Assembly: GCF_028640845.1 (NCBI RefSeq)
Contig: NC_080546.1
Span: forward strand, 15,597,520 to 15,661,519
From: Ahaetulla prasina
Taxonomy: Eukaryota > Chordata > Lepidosauria > Squamata > Colubridae
Direction of reading: 5' to 3'
Length of the DNA: 64,000 bases
Below, piece after piece: positions 32,215-43,281 of the stretch; within the stretch, counting starts at the first letter, position 1; each line of letters starts with the position of its first letter. The notes beneath the pieces are model-generated. The model was given only the letters and a program-made list of their open reading frames with translations. It searched no databases and was not told the DNA's origin. Made by a program: the position numbers and the translations under genes.

Positions 32215-32288
32215 GTTCAGAAGCACTGATTTAGGGAGTAAAATGATTGCTGAATCCAGATGGGTCACTGTTTGCATTGTCTTCCTAT

Positions 32289-32690
32289 ATAGGTAGGACG
32301 TCCTCTACTTACAACAATTCATATAGTGACAGTTCAAAGATACAACAGCATTGGAAAGAGTGACTTATGACCGTTGTTTATACTTGCAACTGCTGCAGCA
32401 TCCCCATGGTCATGTGATCAAACTTCCATCTCTGGGCAACTGACTCATGTTTATGTCGGTTGCTGTGGTCTCAGGGTCATGTGATCCCCTTTGGCGACCT
32501 CCCGACAAGCAAAGTCAGCGGGGAAGCCAGATTCATTTAACAACTGTGTTATTAAGTTAATAAGTCCAGCGATTCATTTTAACAACTGTGGCAAGAAACG
32601 TTGTACATTGGGGCAAAATTCACTTAACAAAGGAATTTAGCAAGAGAAACGTTGGGCTCAATTGTGGTCACAAGTCAAGGACTACCTATA
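32289..32690. mobile_element. AAC-rich palindromic MITE
   Basis: Starts ATAGGTAGGACGTCCTCTAC and ends GTCAAGGACTACCTATA. Full-length copy with the GACAAGCAAAGTCAGCGGGG block. Confidence 0.82.
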
Positions 32691-32693
32691 CTC

Positions 32694-32825
32694 CAGAGGT
32701 GCCAAACTCACGGCCCGCAGGCCGGATGCATCATGCGCTGGCCACCCCCACCCCCATTTTAGCGAAGGGGGGGGGAGTTGTGATACGTCATGTGACGACC
32801 ATGTGTCATCGTGAGTTTGGCACTG
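32694..32825. mobile_element. hAT-like MITE, family 2, short
   Basis: Ends CAGAGGTGCCAAACTCACGG and GTGAGTTTGGCACTG are inverted. No clear duplication. Interior CATGTGACGACC resembles 41806-41942. Confidence 0.7.
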
Positions 32826-32916
32826 CTGCGGTACACCATCACTTCCTTGAATTCAGTCCAGCATGAGGCAATGATAACCAGAAAATTGTGGGCAATCGAA
32901 AAAGCACTCACCTATT

Positions 32917-33392
32917 ATTATTATTATTATTTATTCGATTTTTATACCGCCCTTCTCCCGAAGGACTCAGGGCGGTGTACAGCCAAAGTAAAAACAGACA
33001 ATACAATATATAATTTAAAATACAAATTAAAAAACTTATTTTATAATTGGCCTAAAAAACTTTAAAATATATAAAAAACTAAAAAAAACCTTAAAATTAC
33101 TAATAGAAAATTTAAAAATCAATAAAATTTAAGCCAGCCCCGCGCGAATAAAAAGATGTGTCTTCAGTTCGCGGCGGAAGGTCCGAAGGTCAGGTATTTG
33201 GCCTAAACCCGGGGGAAGTTCGTTCCAGAGTGTGGGAGCCCCCACAGAGAAGGACCTTCCCCTGGGGGCCGCCAGCCGGCATTGCTTGGTGGACGGCACC
33301 CTGAGAAGTCCCTCTCTGTGAGAGCGTACGGGTCGGTGGGAGGCGTGCGGTAACAGCAGGCGGTCCCGTAAGTACCCAGGCCCTAACCTATG
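32917..33392 (-). mobile_element. L2-like LINE 3' region
   Basis: Begins with ATT units and TACCGCCCTTCTCCCGAAGG (reverse of the LINE tail), followed by A-rich sequence and a GC-rich block with CCCCACAGAGAAGGACC. The tail matches 53300-53530. No frame retained. Confidence 0.7.
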
Positions 33393-34192
33393 AGGAAGCC
33401 ATTTGAGGAATTAGTCAGATGTTGCAGGTAGCAGCTCCTATTTATTGCCGTCCCAGCAGTAATTACTCTGACAGCTAATTTTCTTTTGCCGTCTGCTATC
33501 AGTTTCTTGGCCTTTACCTGGGTGAGCAGCCTGATACAGCCGTCATAAGCAATCTCTGATTGATTGGCTCCTGAAACAATTTCCCTGGCATCTAAGTTCC
33601 AGCAGCTTGATGTGCTGAACCAATTACACGTTGAAGCCTTTTGTGAATTAGTCCAGTGTTTGGACATCATGCTTGTGTTTGGGTGCTTTTTTTTTTGTCA
33701 AGCCGAGAATCTTTATTACAATCGGTAGCCAATCCACATGCTTTTTGTCTCTTTAGAAAAAGAAAAGAAAAGAATAAATGTAGATCAAGGCTTCTCAACC
33801 TTGGCAACTTTAAGATATGCTGTCTTCGATTCCTATAATTCCCCAGCCAGCATGATTGAAAAGATCAAATTTGTAGTCAGTAATTAGGAAACCAACCACA
33901 TGGAAATAATTATGATTCATGACTACATTATTCTTCCCTAGCCTGGTACTTGCCAGATCTGTTGAAATGCATCTTTGTGATTTCCAGCTAATGAGAGCAA
34001 AGAATGTTTGGGAATAGTTCATCCGGTTGGAGAAGGTTGGTCTACTCATCATTTTGAACTTATTAATATTTTTTGGTCTAGAGAGAAGAGTGTGGGTGAT
34101 TATACGTAGCATATTCTCTTAAAATGAATAGGAAGGCGATGGAGTATCTTCCAAAGAAACATAAACCCAATACAAACGTAGAAGACCAGTAT
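33393..34192. other. Featureless except a partial family 3 MITE at 33785-33855
   Basis: The partial MITE reads CTTCTCAACCTTGGCAACTT to AATTCCCCAGCCAGCATG. Otherwise nothing recognisable. Confidence 0.45.
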
Positions 34193-34385
34193 CATGTCTC
34201 TATTTCTCAACTTACAACAATTTAGCGACCATTCAAATTACAACAGCGCTGAAAAAAATGACTTATGACCAATCTTCATACTGACAACCCGATCCCTGTG
34301 TGATCCAGTTTGACTGCCCGGCAACTAGCATGTAACAATTGAAATTCTGGTCCCAACTCTCGTTATAAGTTAAGGACTTCCTATA
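34193..34385. mobile_element. Partial AAC-rich MITE
   Basis: Reads CTCAACTTACAACAATTTAG, AGCGCTGAAAAAAATGAC and ends AAGTTAAGGACTTCCTATA; the middle is deleted. Confidence 0.65.
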
Positions 34386-34442
34386 TATATTTTAGGTTGC
34401 ATATGGCTTTTGCATGATTGAAAGTGTAGCTTCTGTTTGGTC

Positions 34443-34637
34443 CAGAGGTGGGATTCACTTACCTTCCCTACTGGTTCGCAAATGTGCTCGCACATGCCTC
34501 CTCTGCACATGCACATGCACACGGCATTCAACGCCTGCACAGTGCTCATGCATTATGTGGGTGGGCAAAGCTACGTGCAATCAATCGCCACTACCGGTTC
34601 GCCTGAACCGGGCGGAACTGGCTGAATCCCACCACTG
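34443..34637. mobile_element. hAT-like MITE, family 1
   Basis: Ends CAGAGGTGGGATTCAC and GCTGAATCCCACCACTG. Flanks GTTTGGTC and GTTTAGTC match at 7 of 8. Interior has GCACATGCACATGCAC. Confidence 0.9.
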
Positions 34638-34645
34638 GTTTAGTC

Positions 34646-36358
34646 CCCTTCCAGTTTCTTTCTCTTACATCTGAATATTGCTATTTCAGAAACATTGTTA
34701 TCTATTGATGGATGAAGAAATGGAAAGCAAGGGTCTCATCACTCAGTTCTGATTATAAGTCTACCATTGTGGCCCTTAATAATTTCCTTTCAGGGAATAC
34801 ATTTTTTCACCCAAGAGTTTCTTCATTGCTATAAAGTTAAATGGATTGCCTGTTTTAATTATAGATTGACTTATAGTACGCTAAATAAATATTTACGGAA
34901 TACTTTTGCCATACAAGAAAGGACAATTGGTCTTTGTGTATTAAATAAAACTTTGCCTGGATAATATTTGAGCTATTTTTTTTCCCTCTCTGCTTTGACA
35001 CAAGATTAATTTTACTGAATTGCAAATAAAAAAATATAATTTTGCCACTGTACTTAGCAATGCATTGTTTTCTAAATCTGTTGGTGGATATGGCTTTATG
35101 GACTGTTGCCTTTGATGAAATAGAAAATCTTTGCTGCAGAAAGAATGATATAGTTGGGAAAATAGGTTTTACTTTTATGCTTGGATGGATACAGTTCTTA
35201 ATTCTGGCTATCCTCCAGCCAGACAAAAAGGTTTCTTTGATGATACATGTATTATTATGACAACTGTCTGCTGGCTTTTTAAACATTCTGCTTTCTGCCC
35301 CATACTGACCCCTTTCTCCCTCTGTGTATTTTATAATGGAGGAGAATGTTTAAGGTACTTTAAATCTTATGTAAACACTTCCACTTACTTACAGCACTTG
35401 TGAATGGCTCCAATCAGACTGAATCTGAGTGGCACAGAATTCCACAAATCCATAATTTGGTTTAAAAACAAAGACAAATACCAAATACTCAACAACCACG
35501 AGTGGATAATCTCTAGGCTGATAATTTGCAGCTTTTAGCATGCCCCTCCAAAATAACCACATTTACCGTACAGTGTGTAATCTGGTGCAATGTTCTATTT
35601 ATCAATGAACAAGGCTTTTTAAAAATTGTCCATATTTTATTGCTTTTTAAATTTATAATGAAAAAAAGGAGCAAAACACAAGGATGGAGTTATATATACA
35701 TAAAAAATGCTCAATGACAATGCAAAAGAAATACAATAAAAACTGCAATGTAATTACAATGCTATGTAGGTATGTCTAATGCAATACATATATATTTATA
35801 ATGTGTTTATGTGACTGTCTTTTTCAAACTAACGTATTCTGCATAAATGAGTCCGATATTTCATTATTCTTGTCTATATAAAGTCTATATCTATAGGCAG
35901 TCTGCTCAAAAATGCATTCAAGTCTTCATTGAATAAATTGAGCTATACACTTATCTTTTCAGTGCTGCGATATCAGTCTTTTAGCCAAAGTAAGGGCAGA
36001 GAAAATCTGCTTATGTTGTCCAGTTGTCAAATTCCATGTACTAGGTATAGAGCTGAAAGGAATATTATTTCCTGAACATTTTGGCTTTTGTGACACAATC
36101 ATATTTATATAATCCAATACTTTCTCTCAAAACTGGATAAGTATAGGACATTATAGAAACACATGTTTTGAAGAAGCATTAGTCTCGTTCCATCTTCAAC
36201 AAAAAGCTGTTTTCTGTACTGTAGAAAATCCATTCTATACAGCCTATTCTAAACATAATGGAGTTCAATAAATTCTAATTAGTTTTTGTTGTATGTCTTA
36301 ATTTGAGGCCTATTGACACTCTTGCTCTAGAAGTTAATACACTCTTCCATTGTCTTGA
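34646..36358. other. No recognisable feature, AT-rich single-copy-looking DNA
   Basis: The longest stretch without a recognised repeat. No open frame with family resemblance, no splice-bounded coding pattern I can support. A family 3 MITE scrap begins at 36359 (CCAGTGTTTCTCAACCATGG). Confidence 0.5.
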
Positions 36359-36568
36359 CCAGTGTTTCTCAACCATGGCAATTTTAAGATCTGGGGAAGT
36401 GCTTGACTACTAACTGAGGTATAACTAACTAAACTGAGGTATAAATCAAATAAATAAACATGAAGATGGGTCTTCTTGATCACATCTTACACTTGTTTTT
36501 TATTACAGCCTATTCCTTTATAACATGGATTATATGAATACAAGTGTCTACTTGGGCAAGAGGGATAT

Positions 36569-36795
36569 TTACTGTGTTTCCCCAAAAATAAGACCTAACT
36601 GGAAAATAAGCCCTAGCATGATTTTTCAGGGTGCTTAAAATATAAGCCCTATGCCAAAAATAAGCCCCAGTTAAGATCATCAGCCAGGCGGACATATTTA
36701 GTACTGTATTTCCCCCAAAATAAGACCTAATGAGTCTTTTGGAACAAAAATTAATATAAGACCCAGTCTTATTTTCAGCGAAACACAGTATATCA
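36569..36795. mobile_element. MITE with ACTGTGTTTCCCC ends
   Basis: Inverted ends ACTGTGTTTCCCCAAAAATA and TTTTCAGCGAAACACAGT flanked by TA. The interior repeats AATAAGCCC and AATAAGACC units and contains an internal terminal-like ACTGTATTTCCCCC at about 36703. Possibly a TA-target family. Confidence 0.7.
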
Positions 36796-37407
36796 CAATA
36801 TTCCATAGACGCACTCCAAACATTAGCCAAGAATAAGGTAGCCATTTCAAGTAACACTTCTTATACTATCATGGAAAAAAAACAAAAAACCTTGACACAA
36901 ACATTGCTAATTTTGGAAAGCCTGCAGGGGGAGTCAAGAGTGGAATCAGTCTAGAGTCGTTACGTTCCCACAAGCGATCCCAATTCAGCCTCCCTTGAAT
37001 TCTGTTAACTCTTTATCTGGCACTGTTAGTTGACTGGATTCTTTTGTATAGGCACAAGCAATAAATCATCTCAACTCGAACTTAACCTATGGTCATGATC
37101 CTTCAGCCTGACACTAATTATTCTACTACTTTGTTTTAATTTTGCTGCCAAAATAACTTGTGTGGTTTGGGGTTGTGTGCCCTTTGACTGAAGGAGCGTG
37201 CCATTTGCTAGCTGGTGCAAAGCCACTCTTCTCCATCTTGATCTGTTGCCTAATCCAAATGCTTGGTGTAGTTTGATGGAAAGCAGCATAATGACCCAAG
37301 AGGTAGCCCAGGTGTCACAATAGTGGACACAATGGCGTGGTTGAAATTCTGCTTGCTCTTCATGTATGTACATAAAAATGATAGCGCTGTAATCAATCAT
37401 ATTCTGA
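36796..37407. other. No recognisable feature
   Basis: Apparently single-copy sequence. Confidence 0.4.
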
Positions 37408-37625
37408 ATGGAAGGGAAGGGAAGGGAGGAGAAGGGAAGGGAAGGGAAGGGAGGAGAAGGGAAGGGAAGGGAAGGGAGGAGAAGGGAAGGGAAGGGAAGG
37501 GAAGGGAAGGGAAGGGAAAGGGAGAGGAGAGGAGAGGAGAGGAGAGGAGAGGAGAGAAGAGAAGAGAAGAGAAGAGAAGAGAAGAGAAGAGAAGAGAAGA
37601 GAAGAGAAGAGAAGAGAAGAGAAGA
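37408..37625. repeat. (GGGAA)n then (AGAGA)n purine microsatellite
   Basis: A 218-bp purine-only tract that changes unit from GAAGG through GAGAG to AGAGA. It joins the reverse-oriented CR1 terminus GAGTTGGAAGGGACC. Long REEK-type frames in it are artefacts. Confidence 0.93.
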
Positions 37626-37818
37626 GTTGGAAGGGACCTTGGAGGTCTTCTAGTCCGACCCCCAGCTTAGGCAGAAAACTCTACACCACTTCAGATAAAT
37701 GGTTGTCCAATCTCTTCTTAAAAACTTCCAGTGTTGGAGAATGCACAACTTCTGGAGGCAAGTTGTTCCACTGGTTAATTGTTACAACTGTCAGGAATTT
37801 TCTCTTTAGTTCTAGGAT
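37626..37818 (-). mobile_element. CR1 3' end fragment
   Basis: TCTAGTCCGACCCCCAGC, AAACTTCCAGTGTTGG and GTTCCACTGGTTAATTGTTA identify the CR1 end in reverse orientation. Confidence 0.85.
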
Positions 37819-38219
37819 TTTTGTGACCATATCCTGCAAACAACCCTGATTGTGACTTACAAAAATCAACTTGCTCTGCCTTAACCCCTCAAAGGAAAAC
37901 ACTAAATATGAGCTAAACTAGCCAAGCAAGTCTGTCCGCCAGCAATTGACCTCTGAGGTTTAGCAGCAGAAGCACCATTTATCAGCGCTTGAACTGGAGC
38001 ACAGAAGCCCCTCTCAGAGCTTGATTCCTCTGCAGAAAGCCAAACAATGTTACAGGCCAGATTTGACACTGCAAAAGCACAAAAACAGCTTAACAAATTT
38101 CCATCAAGTATTACTAGCGGCCAAAGGAATAGAGAGAGGGGGATTTTATTAATTTTGTTTGCAAAAATTCAGTAACAGATCCTGGCAGCCAAGACATATT
38201 TTAATAATAGCAAGAGTAT
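37819..38219. other. No recognisable feature
   Basis: Nothing identifiable. Confidence 0.4.
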
Positions 38220-38498
38220 CAGAGTTGGAAGGGACCTTGGAGGTCTTCTAGTCCAACCCCCTGCCCAGGCAGGAAACCCTACACCACTTCAGACAAATGT
38301 TTATCCAACATCCTCTTCAAAACTTCCAGTGTTGGAGCTTTCACAACTTCTGCAGGCAAATTGTTCCACTGATTAATTGTTCTAACTGTCAGGAAATTTC
38401 TCCTTAGTTCTAGGTGCAGACGGCACAAAACAATAAAAACAAGGTCAAATAGGCTGAAAAACAGCTTCTACCCCAGAACGGTAACTATAAGAACTGAG
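38220..38498 (-). mobile_element. CR1 3' end, then a LINE C-terminal scrap
   Basis: 38220-38413 is a reverse CR1 end (GTCTTCTAGTCCAACCCCC to CTTAGTTCTAGG). 38414-38498 on the plus strand reads like RSNRLKNSFYPRTVTI, a phrase found at LINE ORF2 C termini. Confidence 0.7.
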
Positions 38499-38660
38499 GT
38501 GGCACAGTGGTTAGAGTGCAACACTGCAGGCTACTTCAGCTGACTGCTAGCTGCAGTTTGGCAGTTCAAATCTCACCGGTTCAGGGTTGACTCAGCCTTC
38601 CATCCTTCTGTTGGTAAAATGAGGACCTAGATTGTTGGGGGCAAGATACTGACTCTGTAA

Positions 38661-39512
38661 ATAGAATAAAATTCTATATAAAATAAAAATCTATATAAAA
38701 TCCTATTCTATAAAATTCTATTCTAAATAGAATAGAATAGAATAGAATTTTTTATTGGCCAAGTGTGATTGGACACACAAGGAATTTGTCTTGCTGCATA
38801 TGCTCTCAGTGTACATAAAAGAAAAGATACGTTCATCAAGGTACAACATTTACAACACAATTGATGATCAATATATCAATATAAATCATAGGGATTGCCA
38901 GCAACAAGTTATAGTCATACAGTCATAAGTGGAAAGAGATTGGTGATGGGAACTATGAAACGATTAATAGTAGTGCAGATTCAGTAAATAGTCTGACAGT
39001 GTCGAGGGAATTATTTGTTTAGCAGAGTGATGGCCTTCGGGAAAAAACTGTTCTTGTGTCTAGTTGTTCTGGTGTGCAGTGCTCTGTAGCGTCGTTTTGA
39101 GGGTAGGAATTGAAACAGTTTATGTCCAGGATGCGAGGAGTCTGCAAATATTTTCACAGCCCTCTTCTTGATTCGTGCAGTATACAGGTCCTCAATGGAA
39201 GGCAGGTTGGTAGCAATTATTTTTTCTGCAGTTCTAATTATCCTCTGAAGTCTGTGTTTTTCTTGTTGGGTTGCAGAACCGAACCAGACAGTTATAGAGG
39301 TGCAAATGACAGACTCAATAATTCCTCTGTAGAATTGGATCAGCAGCTCCTTGGGCAGTTTGAGCTTACTGAGCTGGCGCAGAAAGAACATTCTTTGTTG
39401 TCCTTTTTTAATGATGTTTTTGATGTTAGCTGTCCATTTGAGATCTTGTGATATGATAGAACCCAGAAATTTGAAGGTTTCTACTCTTGATACTGTGTTG
39501 TCAAGTATTGTG
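38661..39512 (-). mobile_element. L3-like LINE with pentamer tail, inside the SINE
   Basis: Tail of AATAG-related sequence at 38661-38745, then TTGGCCAAGTGTGATTGGAC and the body. It differs from the copy at 41106-41505 at only a few positions over the shared 400 bp. Confidence 0.87.
39011..39391 (-). pseudogene. L3-like LINE ORF2 C terminus
   Basis: 126 residues including IIESVICTSITVWFGSAT, LQRIIRTAEKI, LPSIEDLYTARIKKRA, SSHPGHKLFQFLPSKRRY and RTTRHKNSFFPKAITLLN. This is the last part of a LINE polyprotein after the reverse transcriptase. It remains open to its natural stop but lacks the RT and endonuclease, so it cannot support movement. Confidence 0.8.
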
Positions 39513-39857
39513 AGAGGTGGATACAGCCACTTAGAGAGGCTGTAAAAGTACTAGGAAGCAGTATATAAGTCTAAGAGCTATTGCTATTGCTATATTGAAT
39601 TCTACTGCATAGTGCAATATTAATGCGATATCGGGGGTTTTCAATACAATTGTATAGAATGTGTATTTTTATTTTTATTTTTTTATGTATAATGTATATG
39701 AAGATGGCATTTAATTTTGTTATACGAGGTGCAACTAACTAACTAACTGTCTGAGTTACAAATATTCTCCTTTATCGATAATACCAAAACAGTGATTGCC
39801 TAGTTATAAATCAGTCTAGTTTGTCCTGTGGACCGATAGTTATGTCCTATGTCACAT

Positions 39858-40262
39858 CCAGGACATAAACTGTTTCAACTCCTACCCTCAAAACGACACT
39901 ATAGAGCACTGCACACCAGAACAACTAGACACAAGAACAGTTTTTTCCCGAAGGCCATCACTCTGGTAAACAAATCATTCCCTCAACACTGTCAAACTAT
40001 TTACTAAATCTGCACTACTATTGATCTTCTCATCGTTCCCATCACCAATCTCCTTCCACTTATGACTGTATGACTGTAACTTTGTTGCTGGCAATCCTTA
40101 TGATTTATATTGATATATTGACCATCAATTGTGTTGTAAATACTGTACCTTGATGAACGTATCTTTTCTTTTATGTACACTGAGAGCTTATGCACCAAGA
40201 CAAATTCCTTGTGTGTCCAATCACACTTGGCCAATAAAAAATTCTATTCTATTCTATTCTAT
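39858..40262 (+). mobile_element. L3-like LINE 3' end, short (ATTCT) tail
   Basis: Begins in the coding end (GACATAAACTGTTTCAACTC), passes TTTTTTCCCGAAGGCCATCA and ends CCAATAAAAAATTCTATTCT with about four units. Opposite in orientation to the copy at 38661-39512. Confidence 0.87.
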
Positions 40263-40932
40263 GAGATGACTCTGAAGCTGAGTTAGGATTTATTGAAAAA
40301 ATCCTCTCCCTAGACTTCTTTAGGATGTCATCAACTGAATCTTAAGATCTCTGGCTGGCTATAAAAATAACGTTTCTGTTTTCTGAACAGGACCTGAAAA
40401 GATTTCTAACTTGATGGTGATTACTCTATCAGTCATGAGTTGGATCGAAGAAAATTTACTGTAGCTGTATAACAGTAAAGTGATATTCAAGTATTATTAA
40501 CTTATATTATGCCGCTGGCAGAGAATAAAGCTATTCTGGTCTCACATTAATCAGATGAAGTTAAAAAAAAACACAACCCCAGAAATGAAGGAGACAATTG
40601 ATCTGAATGGTTCATTTTAAAGCATTACAGGGAATAAAGTGGCGCTTACTGATTGTTTGGCCCCAGATCAAGCTATTAAAAACTGATAATAAAAAATGCA
40701 TAAGAACATAACATTACATGAGTTTTTGGACCATCCTGTGCAAAGTTTCCATCCCCTTGTAGTTACCTTGTTTATGACTTTGTGTGTTGTACAAACAATC
40801 AATTGATTATTTAACAACTAAGTCATACCATCACTAGTTGTGGTTTATAAATAAGATGTATGTCACAAATAGGAACAAAAATATTTTAAATCTTTCCCTT
40901 TTTCAAATATAGGTATGGCCAAAACTATAAAT
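40263..40932. other. No recognisable feature
   Basis: Apparently single-copy AT-rich sequence. Confidence 0.4.
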
Positions 40933-41576
40933 TGGGTGTGTCCAACCTGCAGGCCACCTGCAGCCATGGACAGCTAATAAGATCACGAATGGTTAACGTT
41001 ATTTTATGATTTTTAACTATTAACTATATTATATATTTTATAGAATAGAATAGAATAGAATAGAATAGAATAGAATAGAATAGAATAGAATAGAATAGAA
41101 TAGAATTTTATTGGCCAAGTGTGATTGGACACACAAGGAATTTGTCTTGGTGCATATCCTCTCAGTGTACATAAAAGAAAAGATACGTTCATCAAGATAC
41201 AACATTTACAACACAATTGATGATCAATATATCAATATAAATCATAAGGATTGCCAGCAACAAGTTATAGTCATACAGTCATAAGTGGAAAGAGATTGGT
41301 GATGGGAACTACGAAAGATTAATAGTAGTGCAGATTCAGTAAATAGTCTGACAGTGTTGAGGGAATTATTTGTTTAGCAGAGTGATGGCCTTCGGGAAAA
41401 AACTGTTCTTGTGTCTAGTTGTTCTGGTGTGCAGTGCTCTATAGCGTCGTTTTGAGGGTAGGAGTTGAAACAGTTTATGTCCAGGATGCGAGGGATCTGC
41501 AAATATTTACATGCAGCCCAAGACAATTCCTCTTTATTCAATGCAACCCAGGCAAGTAAAAGTTTAAACACCTTTG
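40933..41576. mobile_element. hAT-like MITE, family 7, split by an L3-like LINE
   Basis: Starts TGGGTGTGTCCAACCTGC and ends AAGTTTAAACACCTTTG. A perfect 8-bp duplication CTATAAAT flanks the whole (40925-40932 and 41577-41584). Left half ends near TATATTTTATAG; right half begins ATGCAGCCCAAGAC. Confidence 0.87.
41036..41505 (-). mobile_element. L3-like LINE with (AATAG)n tail, nested
   Basis: About 13 AATAG units (41042-41105), TTATTGGCCAAGTGTGATTG and 400 bp of body ending in the C-terminal coding region. It was inserted into the family 7 MITE. Confidence 0.88.
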
Positions 41577-41794
41577 CTATAAATAAAGGTTCACTTATTT
41601 AGACAATGGGGAAATACATAAATTTCACCTTATATAATTTGCAGTCAGCATGACCATGGCTGAGCATTCTGGGACTTGAAGGCAAGGGATCGCCAAATTT
41701 GGCAATTTTTAAGACTTGTGGACTTCAACTCCCAGAATTCCCCAGCCGGCATGACCATGGCTAAGGAATTCTGGAATTGAAATTCACAATCTTA

Positions 41795-42133
41795 AATGTC
41801 TATGGCAAGGGTGTCAAACTCAAGGCGTCACATTGTTGTCACGTGACGTATCGCAACATTTTTTTCTCCTTCGCTAAACTGGGGGTGGGCGTGGCCAGTG
41901 TGTGACGCCTCTGGCTCACGGGCCACGAGTTTGACACCCCTGATCTATGGAGATGCTCTGTCAACCGGTTATGATTGTCCCAAAAGTGCCTTTCAAAAGG
42001 CAATTGGATTTTCTTGGGGTTTTTTTTTCCCCTTGAAAAAAACAAAAAAAGATTCTTGGATGAGAAGCTAAACATTTTCAAAGGGGGAAAAAAACCCAAG
42101 AAAGTCCAGTTGCCTTTTGAAAAGCAACTTTGG
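41795..42133. mobile_element. Fold-back element, copy 2, middle layer
   Basis: Leader CTATGGAGATGCTCTGTCA, then arms TTTTCTTGGGG... and ...CCCAAGAAAGTCCAGTTGCC matching the element at 16794-17006 (GATTCTTGGATGAGAAGC in both). CACAATCTTAAA and CACAAGTCTTAAA at the borders look like its target duplication of about 12 bp. Confidence 0.7.
41806..41942. mobile_element. hAT-like MITE, family 2, inner layer
   Basis: Ends CAAGGGTGTCAAACTC and GAGTTTGACACCCCTG. Flanks GTCTATGG and ATCTATGG match at 7 of 8; these bases are part of the fold-back leader. Confidence 0.9.
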
Positions 42134-42169
42134 CACAAGTCTTAAAGTCGCTAAGTTTGGAGATCCTTG

Positions 42170-43281
42170 ATGCAGAAATTTCTCATATTAGGGAAAGCTG
42201 CCTTAAAATCCTAATGTAATTTGCTCTGAAAATTCAGTTTAATCGGGAGAGAAAACCTCCAGATGCGGGAAGTGTTTGCAGTTTCTCTGACATTTGCTTT
42301 TTCAACCAGCAACCTTCTCCGTGCTAAGCAACGATCACAAGCTCTGTGCTACTTTTGCAGCATTGTTGAAGTAAAGTAAATTATACAACTTACTGGAGCA
42401 TATGAAAAGTATTGGAGTGGGACTTGTTCCTTTGCAAAGTAGTTAATGAACAGCCAAGTCTGGGCTGCAACAAACTGAAGAGCACTATTTCAAATAGACA
42501 GGAAAACTCAAGGCAATAGGATAAGAGTTATGGAGTGTAACTGAATAATAGATTCAGGGGTCACTTTGATGGTGAGTAAGGAATTAATACAGGGAGATGT
42601 TGTATATTTCTGCCCTCCAGAAGCAATTGCCCACCTGCTCTTAGGTGGTTAAGATGGTTAAGGTGGAGAAACCCTTAACCATCTTTAAATTGGGGCTGCT
42701 TTGGTGTTGTCGGATCATGGTTCAGAAATTTAGTTTTTTAATGTTTCTTCTTCATGCTGTCTTCATCCTTTCAAACTGCCACGTTGGTTGCAAAGAGCTG
42801 CATTAAAACTTTGCTAGAGAAAAAGGCACCCAAGATGATTGGCAGGCCTTGGCAAGACGAGCTGCAAAAAAAAAAAAAAAAGTAGCTAAACAGCACTTTT
42901 TGTTATACAGTGATTTATGGTGACATACTGGTATTTCTTCATTGATTGGTGAATTATTGAGTTCCAAAGATGTTATCTGATTTTTTATTTTTTGTTTGAC
43001 ACAGCAAAATATTTACACGACTGGATTTAGGGTTTGGTAAATGGAGAATTGCTCCAAGCACTGAACATTCCTTCCGCAAGGAACAAATAACATGGAATAA
43101 AATGGAATGCCATGAGCTCATTTGGTTGAATCAAACAGAACGCAACAATGCAAGTCATTTGGCAATTTAGGTTTATCAAGTGGTCACAGTTGCCATCTTG
43201 ACCCTCTCTTCCCCATGGATGCCCTTGGATAATAGCAAAGCAGGATGGAGTGAGCTTTGGTTTTATTGCTTCATTATCCCG
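42170..43281. other. No recognisable feature
   Basis: An A run at 42866-42882; nothing else identifiable. Confidence 0.45.

Larger units (their letters stand above)
38500..39595 (+). mobile_element. Sauria-type SINE split by an L3-like LINE
   Basis: 5' part 38500-38660: GGTGGCACAGTGGTTAGAGT (box A), GCAGTTCAAATCTC (box B), GACTCAGCCTTCCATCC and GACTCTGTAAA. 3' part 39513-39595: CCACTTAGAGAGGCTGTAAA and GCTATTGCTATTGC. The uninterrupted order is seen at 50166-50395, which locates the break just after CTGTAAA. Confidence 0.85.
41683..42169. mobile_element. Family 3 MITE, outer shell of a three-level nest
   Basis: Left part CAAGGGATCGCCAAATTTGG to about 41794 with GGACTTCAACTCCCAG. Right part from 42134 reads CACAAGTCTTAAAGTCGC and ends TTTGGAGATCCTTG. 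Between them lie a fold-back element and a family 2 MITE. Confidence 0.78.

Noticed and set aside
34646..36358. Possible exon in the repeat-free stretch
   Set aside because: Short frames (up to 143 codons, AT-rich) lack any recognisable domain and I cannot support splice sites.
37323..37670. 115-residue Arg/Glu/Lys-rich open frame (and 60126-60539)
   Set aside because: Translation of a purine-only microsatellite; no stop codons arise in such tracts.
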